Part shown: one piece after another, positions 43,673 to 54,545 of the stretch
How positions within the stretch are numbered: position 1 is the stretch's first letter
Layout of the letters: each line of letters begins with the position of its first letter
Origin: Lindgomyces ingoldianus
Taxonomy: Eukaryota; Ascomycota; Dothideomycetes; Pleosporales; Lindgomycetaceae
NCBI RefSeq assembly: GCF_010093535.1
Contig: NW_022985195.1
Coordinates: 566,819-630,818, forward strand
Length of the DNA stretch: 64,000 nucleotides
Direction of reading: 5' to 3'
Translations under genes and position numbers: made by a program
The notes under the pieces: generated by a model
Databases searched by the model: none
What the model saw: the letters and a program-made list of their open reading frames with translations, nothing else
Told to the model about the DNA's origin: nothing

Positions 43673-44506
43673 GTCACTCTTGCCAGTTATCTCCTAAATT
43701 GGCTCTACCGAGACAGATAGAACCTTGTATAGAAAACTATTAGCGTAGAATTTCCTTCGTTTCGGTAATATGATACCTTGCAGTAGTTTCCTTCTCTTTC
43801 AAACGACTCAAGATCGAAAATAGCAAGACCGGATTATCGCACTGCCCTTGTCATAATCCACCCACCAAATTGTTTCAGTAGCGAACACTTAGAACCGGAA
43901 GGGTTCATCAAAGAAATCCTTAAGTAGAGGCATGGGGGGATTAAACATGCCTCATTGGAACATAACTTCAGGGGACGGAGGCTTCGGTAGTATCTGAATT
44001 AGCCTAAGACGCGCGAATGTCCAGATAGAGTCGAAGCCGAGCAACAGTTCATAACCCGAAGGCTCCTGATTGGCGGCATGGGCTTCAATATTTCCAATGA
44101 TACATTGCTCCTCATCTGCACTACTTAAGGAAGAAGGTGATGGGGAAGGATATGAAAGAGAGTGACGCACGTGTGAGCTTTCGTGAAATTGACTCAGCCA
44201 CACTCAAGAAACTGAGTCGGACCTACAGATACTGAGTCACTGTCTTTGATTACAGGCCGGGGTAGAGTCGGCGCGACAATATGCATGAAAGGTACAGTGA
44301 AAGTGTACTCAATGGGGAGCGCAAGTATACGTAATGATCATAATGAAAGAGGACATAAGAACAAGGTGAACTTAGCTGTTACGACTCAAATTACTGACTC
44401 GATGGTTATTAGAGTATTCTTTGTAGTTTATCTTCACTGTCACGTATCAATCACAACCAAATACCAGCACTGGCCTGAATACCATCAAACCGCTTTGGCA
44501 CCTCAA
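43673..44506. other. Intergenic with fragmentary coding-like sequence
   Basis: A minus frame at 43952-44203 contains EEQCIIGNIEAHAANQEPSG and a tail FARLRLIQILPKPPSPEVM. It could be debris of the surrounding gene cluster, but no match to the repeat unit was found. Confidence 0.3.
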
Positions 44507-46242
44507 TCAATCCTTATTATCACTCTCTCGCACCACCCAACTCCGAAAAGACTTCGCTTTGGACCCATTGCCACCTGCTTGTGCATCTAGATGTGACGCC
44601 GCACAAAACGCCTCAACTACGCTCATGGCGGGGGTGATCTCCTTTTCGTCGAAAGGAATGAGATTTAGGAAATTTCGAAGGGATAGTGCCCCAAGCTTAA
44701 TCTGGGCCTGTGTAAGATAATCGGTACATCTCTCAGCAAGATTAGGCGTGATTCGAAATACCATTTCCCATCCTTCTCCCTTTGACGATCCTTGCCGTGC
44801 CTGAATCTGCTCATTTGCAGCTAAGATAGTAAATGCTTTTGAAACCCTCGCTTTGTCAGTAGTAGTGTAGTCCTTTGACATTTCAAGGAGCTCGAGGAAA
44901 TCGTCTAAGGATGCAGTGCCGATGAAAGTATGACGGTGTTTGTACTCCAACTCCCGTTCCTGCTGTTCAAGGAAGAAGGCTTCTTCCACCTCGAGAGGTT
45001 TTGTTGTCACAAGGGAGGGGGTCTTTAGCAGAACATTGACTGGAAGTCCCAGTGAGACTTTACGCCGATGAGTGCGTTTCTTGTTTAGGCCCTGATCACT
45101 CCACTGAACTCTGTCCTTCTTTTCTTCTATCTCTGAAGTAATCGTCACGTCGTCCGCGAACGCTACGGAGTTGACATCTATAGTCCCGTGAGATATCGGT
45201 GTCCCACTCGCACACTCTCTGAGGTCTTGCGTATCATCGTCGTCTTTTGGAGAACTCTTTTCATCATCTATAGCCCTGGAAATAAGCCGAATAACAGTAT
45301 CTTCCTCCCCAACGTAACTTCTCTCGGAGTCCTTTCCCTGAAGAGTATCGTCATGTTCCATTAACGAAAGATCTTCGCCGCAGAGGTGCTTTGTTGATTC
45401 TTGGGAGTCCGGTGTCGCTGCATCGTTATTGATGGAAGATTCAGATTCAGTGAAGCCCGCAAGCATTACCGCAGATAGTTTGTTGGGGGCGTTCATTCTA
45501 GTAGATTCCTTGTCTTGGAGTTGGTCAGGATCGGCGACTCCCTGAGAACAAGGAGCAAATTCGGTATCAGCGCGCACGGGACTGTTCTTGATTGCGAGCT
45601 CAGTTGCCCCTAAAGATTCCATTGTTCGAATTTCCTCACTAGCCAGCTGCAATGCAGTTTCGGTCTCAGCGTTGTCACACTGGGGATATTTGGCAATGTG
45701 ATTGTGGACTGGCAAAGCGTATGTATCAAGAGATGGTTCGGGCGATGGCCGGGGTGCTTCATCTCTAGTCCCCTCGTTTGACAATGAATCTTCGTAGTCC
45801 TCCTCGCTATCGCTTTCATGCTCTTCACCCTCCTTCACCCTCATATCCTCTTTCGTGCTTTGCCGATGTTTCCTCGCCGAGGGTTGTATGTCGCCTTTGC
45901 GAGTGGCTCGCGACACGGGAGTATGGGACTGTCGGCTTCGCTGTTTCTTCTTTAGCATCGTGTTCAATGCTCCGCTCCATATCCCCGCCGACGTTGTTAA
46001 GGCGACTCGGCGCCGCCCGCTTGACTCCGTGTGGTTGTCCGTTTGCTGAATGTTCATGACCTCTTCGTGGTCTATTATGGCGTCAGAAGGAAATAAATGA
46101 TGTATTTGCGGTGCGACAAACCATGATGTGGCAAACCCACAAGCCTATCCTCTCCGCTCAGATCAGGAGAATGTGTTTTCTCCCCCGCAACGGCCCTTGT
46201 CGGCGGGTTTCCATCAACTTGAGGCGTCTCCATTCTGGGCAT
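44507..46242 (-). CDS. Hypothetical protein with two C-terminal 'SLxxFL' repeat units
   Basis: Exon 1 (46122-46242) and exon 2 (44507-46071) give 561 aa. The 50 bp intron has donor GTTTGT, branch CTGAC and acceptor ATAG; without it the protein would start at M46. Residues 1-330 are acidic and disordered. A basic strip (NKKRTHRRKVSLGLP, about 375) precedes the C-terminal region. There two related units occur: GTASLDDFLELLEMSKDYTT with KAFTILA (about 424-456), and GALSLRNFLNLIPFDEKEIT with EAFCAA (about 499-531). I do not recognise the domain. Decayed copies flank this gene on both sides, so it belongs to a local tandem family. A coordinating or binding role would be guesswork. Confidence 0.75.
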
Positions 46243-47099
46243 GACGGAGAGGATGTTTGCAGGTAGTACCTGTGCTAGAGGGAGTGAATCCGCTGACTAT
46301 AGCTCGAGCTGATCACGCGACGACGTTGAAAGAAATGATTTGAAATCAGAGAAAATGAGAGAGGGACGTTCATATCGCGCCCATGGTAGACCGTTTAGGT
46401 GGCGCACGTGGTGGCAGTCTGGGCTGTGCGCGTTATAAACATGCGCAGGAAGGTCCGCTGTAATGGCCAAGAAGCGGTGAAATGACAACAGAGGGTGAAT
46501 AGTCTACAGCACTGTGATTTGGCGATGCTCATAATGTAGAATAAGAAGGAAAAGCTAAAATCAGAGTTACTCTCCATGTCAGCGTAAAGCCTCCAGCAGA
46601 GGGATTCTGCAGCGTTCCTTCCTTCTAACGTCACTACGAGCAGCCACGAGAACATTTGAGCACACATCGCTGACATATGGAGCCAGGGGCTATTCATGGA
46701 TTTCTGAAACTAGACAGAGAATGGTTGGATAGAGAAGATATGACAGTACCCAAGCCACTGGAAATTTACAAGTACCATGATCCCCCTGGGTCACCAAGAA
46801 ATCCAAGCAAGACGCCCCACAGTACCTGCCCCCATCCCAGCATTATGTATCGAGCAAGTGATCCCTCCCTTATTAGTACTTCTTTAAATAGTAAAGGCAA
46901 ACTAAACATTTCCTGATCGTGTAAAAACCCCTAAATCAAACTTCCTATTACATTATGTACCAACGTACAAAAGCATCATCCAAATACGTTAGGAACAAAA
47001 TATACTACCGAATAAACCGTAATCCCAGCTTACACCCGAGGGGAACCTTAGACAGACCTAGACTCAACGCGAATTTGCTGGAGACACGCCAGCTTGGAA
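46243..47099. other. Intergenic
   Basis: Promoter side of the repeat-domain gene. Open frames at 46395-46697 (-) and 46677-46916 (+) have no features of real genes. Confidence 0.4.
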
Positions 47100-48400
47100 G
47101 CAGGTGCAGCTCCGTCGAGTTATGAACATACCTTGAAAGCGTCGTCGACGTTTAGAATTGACGTCATTCCATCCTCGTCAAATTCTACGTCTTTCTAGAA
47201 AGCTGTGAGAGATGTGTTCCCGAGCTTCACTTTCGACTTGATGATGATTGACTTGTAATCTTACATTGCATCATACGCAACCAGCGTGGTGTTGCCCCCA
47301 TGCATAATCTGATGCTCGTCGACAGGTAGTGCTGCGAATATCTCACAGGTATTGTTCTTAGTGGTGACCCCATCTTCATCAAACTCTAACAGATCAACAA
47401 AGGTGCGATGGTCCTCGTAGGTTTCAAGATCGAAGTTACCACTAGCATGCTAGTCCTCAATGGACGTCACAAGGGTCGATTCTGGCGATGGAGAGCCTAG
47501 GGTATACTTGACTGGAGAGCTCAGGTTAGGCATCTCTGACTCGTTTGACTGTGCCCTTAAATCGCGGTTCTGGAATCCGGCGCCAGCGTGGGAACCCTAG
47601 GGTTAGAAGACTGGACCACACCTTCTTCATTTATGGATATTGGCGGCTTAGCGACCGCCGGGTGGGAGCTATTCTTGATTACTTCGCGCTTCCTATTTTA
47701 TCGACGGTTCTTTGGCACTAGGACGCTAGGCAGCACACCCATTTGGCCACCGCAGACTCTACGGTCTTCCAGGAGCGAGGGAGCGGCCACTCCTCGCGAT
47801 TTGGTCGAGGTAGAAGAGGTGTAGGGGTAATTTGGGCCTTAAACTCATCCTTAAACCCCTTTGTTTTCTTCAGTACTAGAAACCTTCTCCATCAAATCGT
47901 CCTGATCGACAATGCTTGAGTCATCCAGAGGATCGGCGGATGAACCTATTAACTGATGCAACTGCATCTTATTCGTTCCTATATAGTCTTTTGCCGGTTG
48001 GACAAATTATGTAACAATGTGAGGGAATGATGGTGACGGTTCTTGGCCTTTGACTATAGCTAAAGTATTAGTAGCAACATCGACATTCTTAGTAGCGGTG
48101 ACGGCATCGGCATAGCCAACCTCATGCTATTCTTCCGTGATCTCAGGGGGGCCCATTTTGTTTCAGAGATCTTGGCTCAATGGCCGACCTTGACGGGCCG
48201 GCTTTTCGTCTTTCCTTTACCCTTCTTTGAAATGGATGTCTCTGGGATTTGCTTTACCGGCAGGGCAACCATATTCTCGAAAGTTGCATGTGAAAATATA
48301 GGGGATTCTTCTTACGCTTCCGCATTGCTAACACGGTAGCTATGAAGTCATCATCAGAAACTTTGATCGCTTAAGGATTAGGCGTCGCCTCAGTGAATGT
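47100..48400 (-). pseudogene. Decayed third copy of the repeat-domain gene
   Basis: Minus-strand fragments match the neighbour's C-terminus: near 47460-47290 HRTFVDLLEFDEDGVTT then TCEIFAALPVDEHQIMHGG (compare HTFIGTASLDDF...AFTILAANEQIQ), and near 47240-47130 KLGNTSLTAF, a TAG, then VEFDEDGMTSILNVDDAF (compare KLGALSLRNFLNLIPFDEKE). Upstream fragments near 47800 (TKSRGVAAPSLLEDRRV) and 48280-48160 (VALPVKQIPETSISKKGKGK) are coding-like but separated by stops. Several nonsense changes make this a pseudogene. Confidence 0.65.
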
Positions 48401-49214
48401 ATGCAAGGCTTGCGCCAGAAACTTAGGTGGTTTGAACGGAGTACTTGTCGACATGAAAAAACCCCTCAGTCTATCAAGAAGACGCAATGTGGAGATGAAA
48501 TAAACGGTCGAGGCTCATAATTGTAGAAGAAACTTAGCTGTTCAAAGATTCCTCTAAAGGACGCCGCTTTAAGCAAGCCTAGAGAAGGCATCACTTGTTA
48601 TAGAATAACTTGGCAAAACTTAAAAACTAAAAACTACCGCAAGACTTAGTGTTGATGGAATCGATGAAAGAGGGAGAGTAGTGAAGGCGAGAGGAAGGCT
48701 GGAGTCTGATTAGGGCTAGCGCACGGACAGTGCGCTTGCCGGTTAAGGCTAAGACCAGTTCGCTGCCTGTGAAGCATCATGACCCTGAGAGACCTGTCCT
48801 AATTCCAAATCCATGATTTTCACTATTATAAGCAGCATTAAAACAAGCGAGATAAATGAGTTCCTTTCACATCTGATTTGGCTAAACCTTCACAACATCC
48901 GTAGACAGCATCCATCAGGAATCCTATTCTCTCCTCCGAACAATTTCACAAGCCGCTAATACAACCTTTACAAACCTTAACCTTTTTCGAGTTGTGCATC
49001 ATTCTAAAAGATGAAACGAGGCGCTCATGGTGCTTGTCACAAGAAAAGAACAATTCGTCTTACCCTGCACCAAGCTTCCCTGCGCACAAAAATCTAGGAG
49101 GTCCAAAGTAGTGCAGCACCTTTGCCGTCACAGCTAAAACAATTAACCCAACTCTGCATCCTTCTTTCATAAAGCGATTTATGAACAATACTACATTACA
49201 GACTTGGGGAGAAG
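48401..49214. other. Intergenic
   Basis: No gene, repeat or RNA recognised. Confidence 0.4.
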
Positions 49215-50163
49215 TTAGCGTCGCATGTGCAGTTTTGTCGAGGGGAGAGCGTCACACGCTGCTGATACTATTGTTTTGGCCTCTGGTAGCCTACGAGTCT
49301 TCCTAGAAATCGCGCTACTAGAGGGTATGACTTCCGTAGTTGAGATCGACGTGGATTTGGTGCTCGTGTTGCTGATACGTGTGCTCTCGGTTGTCGTGCT
49401 GGATGCGGATTTGAAAGTTGCCGATGAGGTTGGTAACGAGCTTTGAGAAGTCTTAGAAGATGCGGACGATGACTTTTCAGATATGATCGTCGCACTCTTG
49501 GATGCCATCGCGGAAGAGCTAGTGTAGAATGAGGATGCTGAAACTAGAGGGTGCAATGCTGTAGCTTGCTGTAGCTCACGGAACTTACACTTTCAGTCTT
49601 ACGACCTGTAATCGATTGGGACTCAGATGGTGAGGGTTCTGAAGTTTCTAATGACCTAGCCAAAGTGAATGAATTTAAGAACCTCCCAAAGCTTGAGCTT
49701 GAGAAGGTCGTCGAAGTCAAAGTGCTCGAAATGACCTGTGAAAGCCTGCTACTTGATTTTGAGCTAAAAGATATGCTAGCACGGGTCGTGCTGCCGGAAT
49801 CCGGAGTAAAATGAACAGTAGGTGCCGTCCTGGGGCTCGAGCTACTGCTAGGCCCAGGCTTCGAGCTGATCTTAGTAGGTGAGCTAAGTATGAAAGGGGT
49901 GTTGAAATGGTTGCAGGGGAGTTGGGATTATTCGATATCTTCGACGGTGAATAGCTGGCTGATATTTTCGAACCCGAAGGCGAAATACTCTCAGAGGTAC
50001 TCTTGATCATGGATGTAGATGTTGTTAGATACTCCTTGGAGAAGGTACCTCCAGGTAACTCCAGGAGTGCGAGGTTTTGGCGGCTAGGGAATAGCATCAT
50101 ACAAACGATGGTAAGGACATCGTTCTTGCTAAACCTTCTGTTAATAAGTAGGTGCACGTACAA
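49215..50163 (-). pseudogene. Ser/Thr-rich protein gene, apparently frameshifted
   Basis: From about 50050 the minus frame reads TSTSMIKSTSESISPSGSK and SPSKISNNPNSPATISTPLS; Ser/Thr-rich sequence then continues in a different frame (LSSPTKISSKPGPSSSSSPR, SSKSSSRLSQVISSTLTS) down to about 49590, a GT-AG intron is likely (about 49540-49590), and a last exon (ASSFYTSSSAMASKSATIIS, ending STKLHMRR at 49215) follows. Such composition is typical of O-glycosylated wall or surface proteins. The frame change near 49890 may be a real lesion or a sequence error. No signal peptide was found; frames upstream (50215-50653) hold only fragments. Confidence 0.45.
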
Positions 50164-51612
50164 TTTCTAATACTAAATTCTGATTTAAGTTGGTCTCAAC
50201 TATTTCGAGCACGATTAACATGTAATACAAGAGCGCATTGGGGGCATTATAGGGGAGGCCGACCGGACAGCATCATTTGCGACAACTTGGCTACTCCCCA
50301 CAACATCTTGATCAAGATCTAGACTCGAGACTTCTGCATTCCGAATCCTTCTATAGCGGTCTAGAATCAATACCGTTGGGCAAGTCGTGGTTGTGAAGTG
50401 GAAAAGTCCTCCATTTCTGGTATATAGCGCCTCTGAAATCCATATAGTCTTTAGCAAAGAACGACATGCAGATATATATGAAGAGTTTTGTAGTGGTTGT
50501 CCGAGTCAGGAGAAGAAGCCTCCATAAAGATACAATGTTCCGCCAGGACTTCGAATAGTGAGCTTTAAGCGAGGACGACACATTTCTAGTCTCAATTACT
50601 TGCTTCGTTTGCACTTCTCCCTGGTAGCGTCTCCTCATTATTGGAGCAACCATGTGCAGTTGCTAGCCAACAACACTTGGAACAATATTTAGGGGAACAA
50701 ATCCCAGGTCAGTGTTAGTCTTGAGTTTTCGTAAGTCTGCTCGCATCTTCTGGAGGTCAGCTACGGATAATGCAAGACACTCCTCAGTTCAGAAGGTGAA
50801 ACGTCCCTTTCGTGGTGTGCTGAATTCCACCTAACGTATATTGAGAGACTAGCGAAGATGTCGGACAGCCAGGAAACATCGAGTTGACATTTATAGAAGA
50901 CAAAATTTCAGAAATAACGGTTAAGACAGTCTTTGCAATGATGTAAAATACGAGCATTATTGATCCTATTCTTAGTAAGTGAGCTTGTTACGAAAGGCCA
51001 ACCTATCACCTACATTTGAAATACATTTCGGGATATACTGGAAACTCTTGATGCGCCTGAGCATGGTCGAATATTTCAAAGTCTGATTGACCCAAGCATC
51101 GAGCCAGGTGCGAGGGCAAGAGATAAGAATATCAGCCGAAGTATTTTCTGTCCTGTACCTCTCTGCAAATATTTATTTGCAGACAACTCTCAAGTTTATC
51201 TTAGAAGCCCTAAAATTGCTAAAATGGGCTTTATGTTGAGTGGAGGGTGTTTTTTCAACGATAATTTGGTCCAATCCCTGGGGTTGAGATTCTACACGAG
51301 GCTCTTAATTTGATCTAGATGAATGCTAGATGATCCGGCCAATGACGAGCCTGCTAGGAAATCCCACGAACTGTTCCTCTTGGGAAGGATACATTTTCTT
51401 TCCTTCCCTTCGCACCTTGACACCATAAATATAGAAATATGGGGCGATGTAGGATTTTCCAGTACTGCAACGCAACATCGTTTTCATGCAATCAAGCGAT
51501 CACGAGTTGCAAAGAGTACAACTCCGAGGCGTGCTGATAAGAACTACTGTTCCCCTACACGAGGCACTATCTGTCCAGTGATACCCGATCTCAGATGTTC
51601 CATTTTGACAGG
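50164..51612. other. Gene-poor tract
   Basis: Minus frames at 50215-50457 and 50351-50653 might be upstream parts of the Ser/Thr-rich gene (GGLFHFTTTTCPTVLILDR) but contain no complete module. 50660-51590 shows nothing; its AT-rich character suggests decayed sequence. Confidence 0.35.
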
Positions 51613-52299
51613 ATGAAGCTGACAACCTTCCTATTCTTCCTCGGGTGTGCCTTCGCATTGCCAACTACGAATATCGATCCCATACCCAGACCAACCATCA
51701 CCAACTTCACCTACTTCGGAGCGGGATGCCCTTCCGGTACCGTGTCTACCGCACTATATGCCATAAATAGCACGACGGGTTCGTACCAAGTATATACCTA
51801 TCTAGACTCGTTCACGCCATGGGCTGGTCCTCATTTTGCAATCAAGGACTCGAGAAAGATCTGTACTGTAAATCTAGAAGTCGGAATTGCCCAAGGTTGG
51901 AAAGTCAGGACGAATAATGGGGGAAGTGATGTTAAAGGGTATCTGATGCTGCTGGATGAAAAGGTGACTGGGACATGGAGGGCGAATTATTCATTCGCTT
52001 CTGCGACGACGGGTTCTATAAGTGTTCGTATCACATAGACTCAGATTCTTTGCGCTGACGGAATAAAGTCGATCGCCGCTGTTTCGTTCGCGGGCCCGTT
52101 CGTTGGTATCTTCATTAAACATGCAGATGCGGAAGGTCAGGGGGTTGTGAGTCCTTGTGGCGGAGGGACGCTGAATGTCGAGCACCAGGTTCGGTTGAGC
52201 TCCGCAGGTTCAACTTATTCGGGGTACATAGGGCCGGATCCGGGGCCGGACGAGTTGAAGTGGACTGTTGTTAGTGGCGTGGAGGTTCTGAGATGTTGA
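51613..52299 (+). CDS. Small secreted protein, DUF4360-like
   Basis: Exons 51613-52023 and 52069-52299 give 213 aa. ATG 51613 is preferred over the in-frame ATG at 51595 because it starts a clean signal peptide (MKLTTFLFFLGCAFALP). The mature part has FTYFGAGCPSGTVS, ICTVNLEVGIAQGWKV and, after the splice, VSFAGPFVGIF with VSPCGGGTLNVEHQVRLSS, the order seen in fungal DUF4360 secreted proteins. Without splicing a TAG at 52036 truncates the product, yet coding sequence continues in frame to 52299. The 45 bp intron uses an uncommon donor GTTCGT, a branch GCTGAC and AAAG; if it is not spliced, the gene is a nonsense pseudogene. Function of the family is unknown. Confidence 0.65.
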
Positions 52300-52761
52300 T
52301 TTGTAGCGGAGAAATGAAGATTGGGGAAGGGAAAGAAAATCGAACGTGGTTAGTAAATATTGGGATTGTGGTAATTATGTTAAAGAGTGGATTAAGGGAC
52401 ACCTCGGAAGTACACAAGAAATTGGGTTCGAGATCACTCAACTCGGGCTAGCATTAAGAGAACTGGTCTTTGCTCCGCATATTTCAGATAAAATTGGTCC
52501 GCGTCGAAGGATTTTTCACAATCAGATTGCCTTCGTGTTCGGTAATAGTCGCATCCCGATTGGTGTGTTTACATACCATCGCCCAAAAGAAGCTAACGTA
52601 AATATTACTCCTAAGATCATTCTGCCGTCGACCTCCCATCGAATGACAAACTCCTTCGACTTCACGCCCTTCTCAATCCCGCGTTTTCGACGCTGAAACT
52701 TCATGCGTATCACCCGGGCGTCCGCGTTGGAGGAACCACTGGTCTCGCAACGTCTCACAGG
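52300..52761. other. Intergenic
   Basis: Upstream of the hydrolase gene. The frame 52346-52696 (+) and its antisense partner carry no motif. Confidence 0.4.
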
Positions 52762-53988
52762 ATGCCAGGACGGGTGATTTTCGGAGGTCACTTATTGCTC
52801 AGCGACCGCTCACTATGTTGTATTTTCCTAGGATTTCGGCCATCTTTTGGCGTGCGTCTTTATACCAAAAAGCCCGAGTATAGATCAGCACCTCGAAAGG
52901 AGGAAGAGAAAGTACGCCCGGTCCGGGCAAAGCCATATTCCCGAGGCCGCTACCGAAAAAATCCTGATCCTGGGGGATGGGCCTATCCTGACCGACCTCG
53001 GACTCTCAGAGATACCGAATGCCAGACAGTGCAGTCGGACTATGGAGGACATACCATTGGCTACGCGATGTATGGCGTACCTCTCAACAAATCGAAGAAA
53101 GCTTTTTTTTATTTTCACGGCACGCCGGACTCCCGCCTCGGAGCCCGGCTGTATGAAAACATGGCCAAGGGAAACTTGTGGACTGCCATTGGCATAGATA
53201 GACCTTGTTACGGTCTCTCTTCCTTGCGGCATGGCGTAGGTTATAGAGGCCTGGCTCAAGATGTGCAGTCCGTGGCAGATTCCCTTGGAATCCAGAGATT
53301 CTATGTAATCGGGGCCAGTGGCGGCGGTCCCTCCTCTCTTGCATGCGCCCGTTTTCTGCCGGAAAGGGTGATTGCGACACTTGTTTTGTCCACATCTGCA
53401 CCGCAGGACGTTGGAGATGATCATTCTGGGTGGACGCACTGGCGGAGAACGCGCCTGTGGTCTCTCCCACTATTCCGGCCATTCTACCGATTGTATTTAA
53501 GTTATCGGTGGGATATATGGCGTTGGAAGGGGCTAGGGAACGAAGATCTCGCGAGGCTCGTATATAGTTCAGCCAACCACTTCCAGAAAAGCGAGAAAGA
53601 GAGACAATTAGCGTTGGAACAACTAAGGGATTGGAAAGTCGTCCAAAATAAGATGGCCGAAGAGTCGCAAATTTGGAAGCATGGCGTCGATGGCTACCTA
53701 GAGGACACTTGGCGTGATTCGAAGCGCTGGGATTTTAAAATGGAGGATATTGACTTGGAGACGGGAAAGAAGGTCTTTTTCCACGTTGGAACAGCAGACG
53801 TAAACACACCGGGTTGGACAAATAGGGGTATGCACGAAAGGGTCAAAGGCTCTCGCATCTTCATGTATGGGGGGAAGACCCACTATGACACTACAGCCAG
53901 TTACCCTATCGAATGGCAGTTCTTGAAAGAGAGATGGAAGGACCAAAAGTGGCTAGAGGAACAGCGAGAGAGAGGTTTTCTGGGCTAG
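52762..53988 (+). CDS. Alpha/beta hydrolase-fold protein
   Basis: One exon, 408 aa. Residues 1-85 are basic and hydrophobic in parts and could be a targeting segment, or the real start may lie further in. The hydrolase core begins SDYGGHTIGYAMYG. FYFHGTPDSRLGARL carries the HG oxyanion motif, FYVIGASGGGPSSLACAR the nucleophile elbow (G-A-S-G-G), VGTADVNTPG the probable acid, and GGKTHYDTTAS the catalytic His. The triad therefore seems complete. Enzymes of this branch hydrolyse esters, epoxides or similar bonds; the substrate is unknown. Confidence is high for fold and low for reaction. Confidence 0.85.
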   Translation: MPGRVIFGGHLLLSDRSLCCIFLGFRPSFGVRLYTKKPEYRSAPRKEEEKVRPVRAKPYSRGRYRKNPDPGGWAYPDRPRTLRDTECQTVQSDYGGHTIGYAMYGVPLNKSKKAFFYFHGTPDSRLGARLYENMAKGNLWTAIGIDRPCYGLSSLRHGVGYRGLAQDVQSVADSLGIQRFYVIGASGGGPSSLACARFLPERVIATLVLSTSAPQDVGDDHSGWTHWRRTRLWSLPLFRPFYRLYLSYRWDIWRWKGLGNEDLARLVYSSANHFQKSEKERQLALEQLRDWKVVQNKMAEESQIWKHGVDGYLEDTWRDSKRWDFKMEDIDLETGKKVFFHVGTADVNTPGWTNRGMHERVKGSRIFMYGGKTHYDTTASYPIEWQFLKERWKDQKWLEEQRERGFLG

Positions 53989-54545
53989 AAGTTGACGTTG
54001 GGGCTCATTTGCCTAATTCTGAAGAATTTCGATTCACCATTAAAGCTAAATCGGAGTCTATGTGGAATTCAGCTGGTTCTCTTGTTATTTCTTTTTTTTT
54101 TTTATAGCCGTCTGGTCCACGCTAATTTACGACGAGGAGGACAGCGATCAAGAGGAAGAAATGTTAACAATTTCTCAAGAATTCAAAACGGTTAAACAAC
54201 CTTACATGCTGAGAGCTTGGTGTAAGAAAGATCTACGCATATAGTAGTGTAAGTAAAATTAAAATCCTGCTAATGTTTGGCTCAGCCCAGGAAGGGCTCC
54301 TCAGGAGTTTTAATTGTGGTACGTGTTTCAATACTTCAAAGTCAGGTAAACAAACTTTAGAGCCGCTGTTGAAAGATCCTATCTGTAAAGGGTACTGGAT
54401 CACTAGCACGTGCATGACGCGTCAAGATCGTGATTGGGCTAGCGCGTTCGCGTAAATGAAGTCATCACCTTCAACACCAATTGACGCTTCCCTGTTGCAC
54501 CATAACCTTCACAGGAGGGCCGATGAAGTTGCCGTTTATTTCACC
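53989..54545. promoter_or_regulatory. Upstream region of the Rdh54 gene
   Basis: Holds the hydrolase 3' UTR and the Rdh54 promoter. The Rdh54 frame is open from an ATG at 54456, which adds 30 residues with no family resemblance; this part is more likely leader. Confidence 0.4.

Noticed and set aside
47588..47824. Plus-strand frame of 78 codons
   Set aside because: Antisense to the decayed repeat-domain copy.
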